From contig CAVVOF010000004.1 of the NCBI GenBank assembly GCA_963749905.1, positions 434,001 to 498,000 of the forward strand: a stretch of 64,000 nucleotides of DNA, written 5' to 3'. Of this stretch, positions 8,149 to 15,548 are shown one piece after another. The DNA is from UBA10649 sp963749905 (GTDB taxonomy: Bacteria; Actinomycetota; Actinomycetes; S36-B12). Under the pieces are notes generated by a model. That model made no database searches. It was not told the origin of the DNA and worked only from the letters and a program-made list of their open reading frames with translations. Position numbers and translations under genes: made by a program. The number at the start of each line of letters is the position of its first letter. Position 1 is the first letter of the stretch.

Positions 8149-8448
8149 CTACTTCTCGACGATGGCGAGCACGTCGCGCGCGGAGAGGAGCAGGTACTCC
8201 TCGCCGTTGTACTTCACTTCGGTGCCGCCGTACTTGCTGTAGATGACGGTGTCGCCGACCTTGATATCGAGGGGGATGCGCTTCTCGCCATCCTCATCGA
8301 AACGGCCGGGGCCGACGGCCAGGACCTTGCCCTCCTGGGGCTTCTCCTTGGCGGTGTCGGGGATGACGAGGCCGGAAGCAGTGGTCTGCTCGGCGTCGAG
8401 GGTCTGGACCAGAATGCGGTCCTCGAGCGGCTTGATGGAGACCGACAC
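8149..8448 (-). CDS. groES: 10-kDa co-chaperonin GroES
   Basis: 99 residues; the heptameric lid of GroEL. Visible features: SIKPLEDRILVQ start, the mobile loop around DAEQTTASGLVIPDTAKEKP, and the GDTVIYSKYGGTEVKYNGEEY roof and strand region. The GTG start at 8448 is chosen because GGAGG lies 8 bases upstream at 8457-8461; longer in-frame readings run into the promoter. First gene of the groES-groEL operon, preceded by a sigma-A-like promoter with two CIRCE operators. Confidence 0.97.
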   Translation of the reverse strand: MSVSIKPLEDRILVQTLDAEQTTASGLVIPDTAKEKPQEGKVLAVGPGRFDEDGEKRIPLDIKVGDTVIYSKYGGTEVKYNGEEYLLLSARDVLAIVEK

Positions 8449-8530
8449 GGTTACATCCTCCGGGATGTCGGTGGGCCGCCCTTGCGGACGGCACTCGGAT
8501 AGGTCAGGTACGCAGGACGAGTCCTGCAAG

Positions 8531-8557
8531 TTGGCAGTCCCACAGGGGGAGTGCCAA
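8531..8557. promoter_or_regulatory. CIRCE operator, copy 2 (downstream of -10)
   Basis: TTGGCAGTC-N9-GAGTGCCAA, the HrcA-binding inverted repeat with one internal mismatch. It lies just downstream of the groES -10 element, at or after the predicted transcription start, so bound HrcA would block initiation or clearance. Confidence 0.85.
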
Positions 8558-8561
8558 CGCA

Positions 8562-8590
8562 ACACTACGCAGGTGTTAGCACTCCGTCAA
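8562..8590 (-). promoter_or_regulatory. groES promoter
   Basis: On the minus strand TTGACG (8590-8585) and TAGTGT (8567-8562) are separated by 17 bases. The -35 hexamer lies in the spacer of the upstream CIRCE copy. Confidence 0.75.
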
Positions 8591-8602
8591 GTTGAGTGCC
8601 AA
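8576..8602. promoter_or_regulatory. CIRCE operator, copy 1 (overlaps -35)
   Basis: TTAGCACTC-N9-GAGTGCCAA, matching the CIRCE consensus with one mismatch between arms. It covers the groES -35 region and reaches the start region of the divergent methyltransferase gene, so HrcA may repress both directions. Confidence 0.9.
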
Positions 8603-8628
8603 CCCGGCTCCGCCCCGACAATGGGCAG

Positions 8629-9861
8629 GTGATCGAGCCGGACGCCCCCGAGTCATTGGTCCGCTGGCTGGTCTCGCCGGCGGCCGAACCGGCGTTGGTC
8701 GCGGCCACTGCTGCGTTGGCCGATCACCCCTCGGACCCGCTGGCCGCCGCCGTCTGGCTGCGGCGCACGACTCCGGATCTGCCCCCTGATCTGGCGGCCG
8801 CGGCCCTGGCCCAGGCCGAGCTGCGCAGGCAGGCGCGGGACCGGTACGGCGTGACCGGCGATCTGCTGCTCACCCGCGACGGCCTCGAGGCGGCCACTCG
8901 CCCGGAGGTGGCCGACCGGCGGGCCGGACTGGTGGCGCAGGCGGGCGCCCGGCGGGTCCTCGACCTGACCGGCGGGCTGGGGTTCGACACGGCAGCCTTC
9001 CTGCGGGCCGGCGTCGCCGTCACGGCGATCGAGCGGGATCCCGCGATCGCCCTGCTACTCGCGCACAACTGCCCCTCGGCAGACGTGATCCACGGCGACG
9101 GGCTCGTCGTGCTGCCCGATCTCCTCGCGACTCTGTCCCCCGACGACGTGGTGTTCGTCGATCCGGCCCGGCGCGATCCCGGTGCAGCCCGGGACGCTCG
9201 GAGCGCTCGCGCCCGACCGGAGCGCGATCCCGAACGGTGGTCCCCGCCGTGGTCGTCCGTCGCTGCGATCCCCCATCCCCGCATCGTCGCGAAGGTCGCG
9301 CCGGGCTTCGCTCCCCCGAACGGATGGACTGCCGAGTGGGTCAGTGTCGACCGCACCGTCGTCGAGTGCTCCGTCGCGTCGTGGCCGCTGGCACCCGGCG
9401 CGCACCGCGCCGTCGCGCTGGATGCCGAAGGAGTCCACGAGGTCGTCGCACGGGACGGCGCCGTCGCCCCCATCGGCGGGATCGGCGCCTGGCTGCACGA
9501 ACCGGACCCCGCAGTGCTCAGGGCGGGAGCCCTCGACACCCTCGCGCTGGACTTGGGGCTGCAACGTGTCGACCCGCGGAGCAGTTGGCTGACCGGCGCC
9601 TCGCCGGCCGCCCACCCGCTCCTGCGCAGCTACCAGGTCGTGACGGAGCTTGCGGGCAGTCCGCGCCGGCAGCGACGCGCCTTGGCCGAGCTCGGCATCG
9701 GCCGCCTGACCGTGAAGTGCAAGGACTCGGACATCGACCCGTCAACCGCGCTGCGCACGCTGGCGGTACCCGAGGGCCCGGACGCCGTGCTCGTCGTCTC
9801 CCGCGTGGCGGAGCGGACGGCGTGGGTGATCACCCGTCCAGCTGCGCGGCCAGCGCGGTGA
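8629..9861 (+). CDS. Class I SAM-dependent methyltransferase-like protein with THUMP-like domain
   Basis: About 410 residues. The N-terminal third is helical and Ala-rich; a Rossmann methyltransferase core follows, with motif I RVLDLTGGLGFDTAAF, an acidic residue ending motif II (AIERD) and DVVFVDPARRDP as the catalytic-type motif. The C-terminus (LGIGRLTVKCKDSDID) resembles the THUMP-like domain found in this uncharacterised actinobacterial family. The substrate, probably RNA, is unknown. GTG at 8629 is preferred; an in-frame GTG at 8596 would start inside a CIRCE arm. Divergent from groES. Its 3' end overlaps the convergent homocysteine methyltransferase gene by 32 bp. Confidence 0.75.
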   Translation: MIEPDAPESLVRWLVSPAAEPALVAATAALADHPSDPLAAAVWLRRTTPDLPPDLAAAALAQAELRRQARDRYGVTGDLLLTRDGLEAATRPEVADRRAGLVAQAGARRVLDLTGGLGFDTAAFLRAGVAVTAIERDPAIALLLAHNCPSADVIHGDGLVVLPDLLATLSPDDVVFVDPARRDPGAARDARSARARPERDPERWSPPWSSVAAIPHPRIVAKVAPGFAPPNGWTAEWVSVDRTVVECSVASWPLAPGAHRAVALDAEGVHEVVARDGAVAPIGGIGAWLHEPDPAVLRAGALDTLALDLGLQRVDPRSSWLTGASPAAHPLLRSYQVVTELAGSPRRQRRALAELGIGRLTVKCKDSDIDPSTALRTLAVPEGPDAVLVVSRVAERTAWVITRPAARPAR

Positions 9862-10729
9862 TCGTCCGGTCGTCGGTGCCGCAGCAGCCGCCGATCGCCG
9901 TGGCCCCGGCGAGCCGCCACGCCTCGACGATCTCCGACGGGAATCCGGCGGGGCCCGCTTCGTGCCACTGTCCGTCCGCTGGATCCCAGGCCCCGCCCGC
10001 ATTCGGGTAGACGACGATCGGCAGCTCTGACACCGCGCGCATCCGGCCGACGAGGCCGGCGATGTGCCTCGGGTCCGTGCAGTTGATGCCCACCGCGACC
10101 ACGCTCGGTGCGGCCATGGCGGCCGCGACTGCCTCCTCGATGCGCTGGCCCGCGCAGGTCCGCTCGTCATCGCCGGCGGAGAAGCACATCCACGCCGGCA
10201 GGTCGGGGTGATCGGCCAGCACCTCGACAAGCGCGTCGGCCTCGTCCACATCCGGGATGGTCTCGACGGCGAGCAGGTCGGGGGAGGTGGCGGCGAGCAC
10301 GTCGAGTCGCTCGCGGTGGAAATCGACGAGCGCCTGGCGCGTCAGACCGTAGCGACCCCGGTACTCGGACCCGTCGTGCAGGATCGCGCCGTAGGGTCCG
10401 ACACTCGCGGCCACCCGCGCATCACTGCCGGCCACGGCCTGCCGGGCCGCCGCCGTGCTGGCGGCGAGGGCCGCGTCCGCCGCATCCCGTCCGAGTCCGG
10501 CGCGATCGAATCCGGCCCGGGAGATCTGGTAGCTCGCGGAGATGATCACGTCAGCGCCGGCGCGGACGTAGTCCGCGTGCGCGCCCGTCACCGCCCCCGG
10601 ATCCGTGAGCAGCGCCTGACCGGTCCACAGTGGTCCGGAGATGTCCTGACCGCGACGCTCGAGCTGGGTGGACAGGCCACCGTCGAGCACGACGGGGGCG
10701 GCGCCGAAGAGGTCAGTCCACGTGGTCAT
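9830..10729 (-). CDS. mmuM: Homocysteine S-methyltransferase
   Basis: 299 residues; transfers a methyl group from S-methylmethionine or SAM to homocysteine, giving methionine. The barrel starts VVLDGGLSTQLERRG. The zinc-binding cysteines are visible as GINCTDP and GGCCGTDD near the C-terminus, with YPNAGGAWD between them. ATG at 10729 gives the family length. It follows the deacetylase gene by 35 bases on the same strand, and its last codons overlap the convergent methyltransferase gene. The methyl donor cannot be decided from sequence, so the symbol is by family only. Confidence 0.88.
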   Translation of the reverse strand: MTTWTDLFGAAPVVLDGGLSTQLERRGQDISGPLWTGQALLTDPGAVTGAHADYVRAGADVIISASYQISRAGFDRAGLGRDAADAALAASTAAARQAVAGSDARVAASVGPYGAILHDGSEYRGRYGLTRQALVDFHRERLDVLAATSPDLLAVETIPDVDEADALVEVLADHPDLPAWMCFSAGDDERTCAGQRIEEAVAAAMAAPSVVAVGINCTDPRHIAGLVGRMRAVSELPIVVYPNAGGAWDPADGQWHEAGPAGFPSEIVEAWRLAGATAIGGCCGTDDRTITALAAQLDG

Positions 10730-10764
10730 GGCGGAAACCGTCTCACGGCCCTCGGTGCCGGTGG

Positions 10765-11523
10765 TCAACCGGTCGATCGGTCCGGTAGGTAGTCGGCGAG
10801 GTTCGCCGGTGAGAGACCGGCCGCGCGGATCGCCTTGACCGCGGCCTTGAGGTCCTTGGCGAGGCTGTCGCCGAAGTGGAGGAGCACGACGGACCCCGGC
10901 TTCAGCGAACCGCCGGACACCGACACCTTCCCGCGCTCGACGACGGCATCCCACATCACGATCTGCTCCAGACCGCACGCCTGTGCCGTGATCTGAGTCC
11001 GCAGGCGGTCGCCGCCCGCGCCGTACGGCGGCCGGACCAGCCACGGCTGCGCGCCGAAGGCCTTCGCGAACGCGCGCTGCGAGTAGCAGAGCTCGTGGTC
11101 GAGATCGGTGTCCGCCTTCGCGAGGCTGGCGTGGGTGGCCGAGTGGTTCTGGATGCTCCCCCACCGCGTGAGCCGGGTGAAGTAGTCCGCCTCGTCCTTG
11201 ATCGTCCACGTGCTGAGGAATGCGGTGATCGGGAGCTCGTTGGCCTCCGCGTAGGCCAGGCCCTTGCGGTCCTTGACGATGCCGTCGTCGATGGTGATGA
11301 AGGCGACCGGGTCGGTCGTGGCGACGGTGTAGATGCGGTCCATCGGCCGGTATCCGGCGGCCTGTCGCGCCACCCCGGAGGTCACCACCCTGGGAGCGGC
11401 AACAGTCTCGGCAGCGGTGGCGGACGGGGTCTCCGAACCGAAGGTCAGCCCGGCGGCCATGAGCACGAAGAGCGCCGGGACGCCGGCGGCCACGGCGAGC
11501 GCACGCGCACGCAGCACGGCCAT
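10765..11523 (-). CDS. Secreted polysaccharide deacetylase (NodB fold)
   Basis: 252 residues with an N-terminal hydrophobic signal or anchor (residues ~5-30, Arg-containing start). The NodB motifs are present: TIDDG (catalytic and metal Asp), NHSATH (metal His pair), RPPYG (motif 3) and LLHFGDS (motif 5). It probably removes acetyl groups from peptidoglycan or another cell-surface glycan outside the membrane; the exact substrate is unknown. The ATG at 11523 has a GAGGAGG ribosome-binding site. Upstream, a TAGAAT -10-like hexamer lies at 11596-11591 with no clear -35. Confidence 0.88.
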   Translation of the reverse strand: MAVLRARALAVAAGVPALFVLMAAGLTFGSETPSATAAETVAAPRVVTSGVARQAAGYRPMDRIYTVATTDPVAFITIDDGIVKDRKGLAYAEANELPITAFLSTWTIKDEADYFTRLTRWGSIQNHSATHASLAKADTDLDHELCYSQRAFAKAFGAQPWLVRPPYGAGGDRLRTQITAQACGLEQIVMWDAVVERGKVSVSGGSLKPGSVVLLHFGDSLAKDLKAAVKAIRAAGLSPANLADYLPDRSTG

Positions 11524-11649
11524 GAGGCCTCCTCGCCCAGGGGAAGTCGATCGTCGATCGATGAGCCGGAAGTGACTGTTGGTGCCGATGATTCTACCCG
11601 CGGTTTACGCCCCTGAGAACCGCGCTTCGCGACGGTCGTTGGCACGCGA

Positions 11650-11741
11650 AGCGGCCCCGCCCCTGCTGCTCCGGGTGGGGCGACGAACCGAGTAGGAGGA
11701 GGACTCGGTCCGACAGCCGGAGCTGCGGGGACGGGGCCGCT
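11650..11741 (-). terminator. Large nested hairpin after the Asp-rich gene
   Basis: 25-base arms (11650-11674 with 11717-11741) match at 22 positions and enclose a second perfect 7-bp hairpin (11687-11693 with 11703-11709). It lies about 20 bp past the stop of the Asp-rich surface protein gene and upstream of the deacetylase. No U-tract. It probably ends transcription of the surface protein gene. Confidence 0.65.
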
Positions 11742-11761
11742 GGGGCCGCGTCTACGGCGTG

Positions 11762-12154
11762 CTAGTCGTTCTTCTTGCCCAGTCGAGCGCCGGCAGCTGC
11801 CGCGGCCAGGGCTGCGGCCGCCATCGCGGCGATGGCCACGGCCGGGAAGCCGTCCTGGGTCGGGCCTTCGCCAGCGGGCACGGCGGCCGGCAGGGTGGCT
11901 GCGGTCGGGACCACTGCGACGCCGCCCTCGACGGTCGCCGGGAGTGCGACCTTCGCCGGCTTCGGAGCGGCGACAGTTGCGGGCGCCGTCACGTTCACCG
12001 GCACGGCAACCACCTCGGGCTGCACGGCGGGAGCCTCCTCGACGACCGCGGCCGCCACGACCGGCTCAACCACGGGTGCCGGAGTGCTTGAGTCACCGGC
12101 CGGCGTCTCCACAACCGGGGTCTGGTCAACCGGGGTGTCGTCAACGGTCGTCAA
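11762..12154 (-). CDS. C-terminal part of Asp-rich repeat surface protein (separate frame)
   Basis: Up to 130 codons in a different frame from the repeat-rich upstream part. The segment begins VDDTPVDQTPVVETPAG and is Pro/Val/Ala-rich (wall-spanning type), then ends in a hydrophobic Ala-rich stretch of about 20 residues and a basic tail ARLGKKND. That is a C-terminal membrane anchor without an LPxTG sortase signal. A TTG codon at 12154 could start it, but there is no ribosome-binding site. It is most simply the 3' end of the gene that starts at 13202, disconnected by frameshifts in the repeats. Confidence 0.6.
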   Translation of the reverse strand: MTTVDDTPVDQTPVVETPAGDSSTPAPVVEPVVAAAVVEEAPAVQPEVVAVPVNVTAPATVAAPKPAKVALPATVEGGVAVVPTAATLPAAVPAGEGPTQDGFPAVAIAAMAAAALAAAAAGARLGKKND

Positions 12155-13202
12155 CCGCGGTGTCGTCGTCGTCCTCGCCGTGTCCTCGTCCGTGTCGTCG
12201 TCCGGTCCTCGGTGTCGTCGTCGCCCTCATCGTCCGAGTCGTCGTCGCCCTCGGTGTCGTCGTCGCCCTCCTCGGAGTCGTCGTCGCCCTCATCGTCGGA
12301 GTCGTCGTCGCCCTCGGTGTCGTCGTCGCCCTCATCGTCGGAGTCGTCGTCGCCCTCGGTGAGTCGTCGTCGCCCTCATCGTCGGAGTCGTCGTCGCCCT
12401 CATCCTCGGAGTCGTCGTCGCCCTCATCGTCCGAGTCGTCGTCGCCCTCATCCTCGGAGTCGTCGTCGCCCTCATCGTCCGAGTCGTGGTCGTCGTCCGA
12501 GTCGTGGTCGTCGTCCGAGTCGTGGTCGTCGTCCGAGTCGTGGTCGTCGTCCGAGTCGTGGTCGTCGTCCGAGTCGTGGTCGTCGTCCGAGTCGTGGTCG
12601 TCGTCCGAGTCGTGGTCGTCGTCCGAGTCGTGGTCGTCGTCCGAGTCGTGGTCGTCGTCGAGTCGTCGGTCGTCGTCCGAGTCGTCGTCGTCGTCCGAGT
12701 CGTGGTCGTCGTCCGAGTCGTCCGCCAGATCGGTAGCCGGGCAGGTGTGGGAGAGGTTCAGAATCGCAGTGTTGTCCGAGGCATCCACAGACGCAGACAG
12801 GAGCTTCACGCCCTGCTCCGTCTCCACGTAGATGCCCTTGACCAGACCGTTGGTCATCTGGAGCTTGGTGACCCGGAAAGTGCCCGAATCGAAGGCGGCG
12901 GTGAACGACGCCTCATCGGTGATGTGCTTGCCGTTTGTCACCACGAAGTGCCAGCCGTCCTTGGCTGCCGTGTTTTCGCAGTCCGACTCCTGGTTGGCGA
13001 ACGATCCGGCGTACGAGCCGACATGGGCGCCCTTGAGGTTGATCGTCCCAGGGGTGCTCGCACCTGGTGCGGCGAAAGCCGGCGCGGCCAGAAGGAACAT
13101 GCCGCCAATGGTGGAGGCGGCAATCGTGCCTCGCACCACCTGGTTCACGCGCTTGCGCGACGGAGTGGTGTACGAGGGCTTCCAGTGCTTGCGAGCGGAC
13201 AT
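12141..13202 (-). CDS. Secreted Asp/Ser/His-rich repeat protein, N-terminal part
   Basis: 353 codons as read. A Sec signal peptide (residues ~20-45, ending AAPAFA) is followed by a globular domain of about 110 residues with two cysteines (ESDCENTA and SHTCPA) and a GWHFVVTNG strand. About 10 copies of DSDDDH and five of an eight-residue DDDSDDEG-type unit follow. At about 12370 the acidic frame is lost (SPRATTTPTM...), although the acidic reading continues in another frame. AGGAG lies 9 bases before the ATG at 13202. The globular domain resembles surface proteins of other actinomycetes in style, but I do not recognise it. Probably a wall- or membrane-anchored, cation-binding surface protein; function unknown. 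Confidence 0.75.
   Translation of the reverse strand: MSARKHWKPSYTTPSRKRVNQVVRGTIAASTIGGMFLLAAPAFAAPGASTPGTINLKGAHVGSYAGSFANQESDCENTAAKDGWHFVVTNGKHITDEASFTAAFDSGTFRVTKLQMTNGLVKGIYVETEQGVKLLSASVDASDNTAILNLSHTCPATDLADDSDDDHDSDDDDDSDDDRRLDDDHDSDDDHDSDDDHDSDDDHDSDDDHDSDDDHDSDDDHDSDDDHDSDDDHDSDDDHDSDDEGDDDSEDEGDDDSDDEGDDDSEDEGDDDSDDEGDDDSPRATTTPTMRATTTPRATTTPTMRATTTPRRATTTPRATTTRTMRATTTPRTGRRHGRGHGEDDDDTAVDDR
12230..12735 (-). repeat. Tandem coding repeats (18-bp and 24-bp units)
   Basis: From 12484 to about 12657 an 18-bp unit encoding DSDDDH is repeated nearly perfectly about ten times. From about 12362 to 12480 a 24-bp unit encoding DDDS(D/E)DEG is repeated five times, with shorter DDDTEG units beyond. 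The flanks are degenerate versions of the same units. Confidence 0.95.
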
Positions 13203-13391
13203 CTACGGTCTCCTGTGTGGATGGTGCCGACCCCACGTCGGCGAATACCCATAGGAAACGCTGCTGGGTTCACGGAACCCTCACGAAGGCTTGTCGCGAG
13301 GCGCTCTGTTGCAGGGCCAACCTCACGGAACCGAGAGGAATGCCCGGAAACCTCTCAGACCGCTCACGACGGCTCGCGAGCAGGCCTGCGC

Positions 13392-14435
13392 CTACCAGGA
13401 TCGACGGGTCACCGGCAGGTTCGACGTGGTCGGGAAGTCCAGCGGAGACGGAGCGACCCCTGTGCGCACCAGCCGCGACCCCAGCGCCGCCACCATCGCA
13501 CCGTTGTCCGTGCACAGCGCCGGGCTCGGCACGCGCAGCTCGATGCCCGCCGCCGCGCAGCGCGACTCCGCCATGGCCCGCAGTCGTGAGTTCGCGGCCA
13601 CCCCACCCCCGATCACCGCATGCCCGACCCCGTGATCCCGGCACGCGGCCACCAGGCGATCCGTCAGCACGTCGGCGATCGCCTCCTGGACCGACGCCGC
13701 CACATCGGCCACGGGCACCGGCTCCCCGGCAACCTCGCGCGCCTTGACCCAGCGGGCCACCGCCGTCTTCAGGCCGGAGAAGCTGAAGTCGTACGGGTAC
13801 CGGTCCCGCTCGGTGCTGAGTCCACGGGGAAAGGCAATGGCCGCCGCATCTCCCTCGGTGGCCATCCGATCGATCCACGGTCCGCCGGGGAACGGCAGTC
13901 CGAGGAGGCGCGCGACCTTGTCGAAGGCCTCGCCCGCGGCATCGTCGAGCGTCTGGCCCAGCAGATCGATCCGCTCGGCGTCGTCCGCCACCATCAGCAG
14001 CGACGAGTGCCCGCCGGAGACCAGCAGCCCGATCGTTGGATCCGGCAGTGGGCCGTGCTGCAGTTCGTCGACCACCACGTGGCTGGCCAGGTGGTTCACC
14101 CCGTAGACGGGCACGCCCAGGGCAACAGCCAGTGCCTTGGCCGTTGCCACCCCGACGAGCAAGGCGCCGACCAGCCCCGGTCCAGCGGTCACCGCGACGG
14201 CATCGACGTCGGAGAGCCGCACGCCCGCGTCCGCGCACGCCCGCGCCAGGGCCGGCTCGATCGACTCGAGGTGTGCACGACTGGCCACCTCCGGCACGAC
14301 GCCGCCGAAGCGGGCGTGCTCGTCGACGCTGCTGGCGATCTCGTTCGCGAGGAGCTCGTGTCCGCGCACCAGCCCGATTCCGGTCTCGTCGCACGAGGTC
14401 TCGATCCCGAGCACGAGCGGGGCCTCAGCCGGCAT
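13392..14435 (-). CDS. tsaD: tRNA N6-adenosine threonylcarbamoyltransferase TsaD
   Basis: 347 residues. Transfers threonylcarbamoyl from TC-AMP to A37 of ANN-decoding tRNAs, giving t6A. ASKHA-fold marks: LGIETSCDETGIGLV, GGVVPEVASRAHLE, the metal-binding NHLASH, and LLVSGGHSSLL. Its start overlaps the 3' end of rimI by 11 bases. Last gene of the alr-hydrolase-tsaE-tsaB-rimI-tsaD string; its partners TsaB and TsaE are encoded in the same run. Confidence 0.97.
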   Translation of the reverse strand: MPAEAPLVLGIETSCDETGIGLVRGHELLANEIASSVDEHARFGGVVPEVASRAHLESIEPALARACADAGVRLSDVDAVAVTAGPGLVGALLVGVATAKALAVALGVPVYGVNHLASHVVVDELQHGPLPDPTIGLLVSGGHSSLLMVADDAERIDLLGQTLDDAAGEAFDKVARLLGLPFPGGPWIDRMATEGDAAAIAFPRGLSTERDRYPYDFSFSGLKTAVARWVKAREVAGEPVPVADVAASVQEAIADVLTDRLVAACRDHGVGHAVIGGGVAANSRLRAMAESRCAAAGIELRVPSPALCTDNGAMVAALGSRLVRTGVAPSPLDFPTTSNLPVTRRSW

Positions 14436-14907
14436 CGGACACCTCCCCCTCCCGGTCCGCGCGCGCCCGGCGCAGGATCAGCGCGTCCGTGCCGTCGGAG
14501 TAGTAGTGCGGACGGGTGGAGATCCGACGGAAGCCGAGCCGCTCGTACAACGCCAGCGCCGCCGCATTGTCGGCACGCACTTCGAGCAGCGTGTGGGTCG
14601 TCCCCTCGTCCTCGACCACGGCGAGCAGATCCTCCAGGAGGCGGCGCGCGATGCCTTCCCCCTGCCGATCCGGCCGCACGGCGACGGTCTGGATGTCCGC
14701 GTCGGGAGGTGAGAGGAACACGCCCGCGTAGCCGACGACGGATTCGCCGTCGAGCGCGACGAGATACCGGCGGGTGGGTTGAGCGAGCTCCTGCCAGAAC
14801 TGCTCGCGCGACCAGGCATCTGAGGGGAACAACGCATCCTCGATCTCGTGCACCTGCTCGATGTGCCACCAGCGCAGCCGAGCCAGCGCAATCGGACCGC
14901 CCGTCAT
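14425..14907 (-). CDS. rimI: Ribosomal-protein-alanine N-acetyltransferase RimI (GNAT)
   Basis: 160-residue GNAT protein. The acetyl-CoA-binding motif is RPDRQGEGIARRLL, followed by LLEVRADNAAALALYERLGF, typical of RimI (acetylates the N-terminal Ala of ribosomal protein S18). The ATG overlaps the tsaB stop as ATGA, so the two are translationally coupled. RimI between tsaB and tsaD is the usual actinobacterial order. Confidence 0.92.
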   Translation of the reverse strand: MTGGPIALARLRWWHIEQVHEIEDALFPSDAWSREQFWQELAQPTRRYLVALDGESVVGYAGVFLSPPDADIQTVAVRPDRQGEGIARRLLEDLLAVVEDEGTTHTLLEVRADNAAALALYERLGFRRISTRPHYYSDGTDALILRRARADREGEVSDAG

Positions 14908-15548
14908 TTCGTGCTCTCAACGGCGTCCGGGCGACGCAGGTAGAGCGGCCGAGGTGGCAGCAACTCAGCACCCGAGAGTGCCCGCGCCGTCGCGCCGGTG
15001 TCCTGGCCATGGGCATCGAGAGGGACGACGACCTCGGCCACGGCCGTGCCCGCCGCGAGCAGCTGCTGGACCCTGCGCGCCACCCACACCGCGTGCGGAT
15101 GCCCGGTGACGACGTCCCCGTCGCTGGGGGCGGCCGGTCCCACTCGCGGGCCCTCGATTCGTCGACCGTGCGCGTCGTAGCGAGCCCAGTACACCTCGGA
15201 CCGGCGCGCATCCACCGCCACGGACACCGGCAGCCCAGGGTGCTCGGCCAGGGCCTGCGCGGCCACCGCGTCGAGCGAGCAGAGCCCATGGACCGGCACC
15301 TCCCAGGCACTGCCGAAGGCCAGCGCGCTGGCGATGCCGACGCGCAGCCCGGTGTATGGGCCGGGACCCACGCCGCAGGCGACGACGACGGGGCGAGGAG
15401 CGGCCGCCACTACCTCGGCCAGCATCGGACCGATCACCTCTGCGTGCCGACGCGGATCCAGGTGCTCGCGGGCCACCACGACTCCGCCGTCGTCATCGAT
15501 GATCGCCACCGACGTCAGCGCACTCGAGGTGTCGATGCCGAGGATCAC
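14904..15548 (-). CDS. tsaB: tRNA t6A synthesis protein TsaB
   Basis: 214 residues; the non-catalytic ASKHA partner that dimerises with TsaD. It opens VILGIDTSSALTSVAI and has GVGPGPYTGLRVGIASA, the TsaB signature. GTG at 15548 overlaps the tsaE TGA (GTGA), giving the usual start two codons before GIDTS; a GTG three codons earlier (15557) is possible. It lacks the metal-binding HxxxH of TsaD, as expected. Confidence 0.94.
   Translation of the reverse strand: MILGIDTSSALTSVAIIDDDGGVVVAREHLDPRRHAEVIGPMLAEVVAAAPRPVVVACGVGPGPYTGLRVGIASALAFGSAWEVPVHGLCSLDAVAAQALAEHPGLPVSVAVDARRSEVYWARYDAHGRRIEGPRVGPAAPSDGDVVTGHPHAVWVARRVQQLLAAGTAVAEVVVPLDAHGQDTGATARALSGAELLPPRPLYLRRPDAVESTK

Noticed and set aside
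8105..8502. Plus-strand frame opposite groES
   Set aside because: Antisense to a fully conserved GroES coding region and promoter; no domain seen.
12484..12657. Regular 18-bp repeats that might be taken for a CRISPR array
   Set aside because: The units are contiguous without spacers and encode DSDDDH in frame with a signal-peptide protein. No cas genes are nearby.
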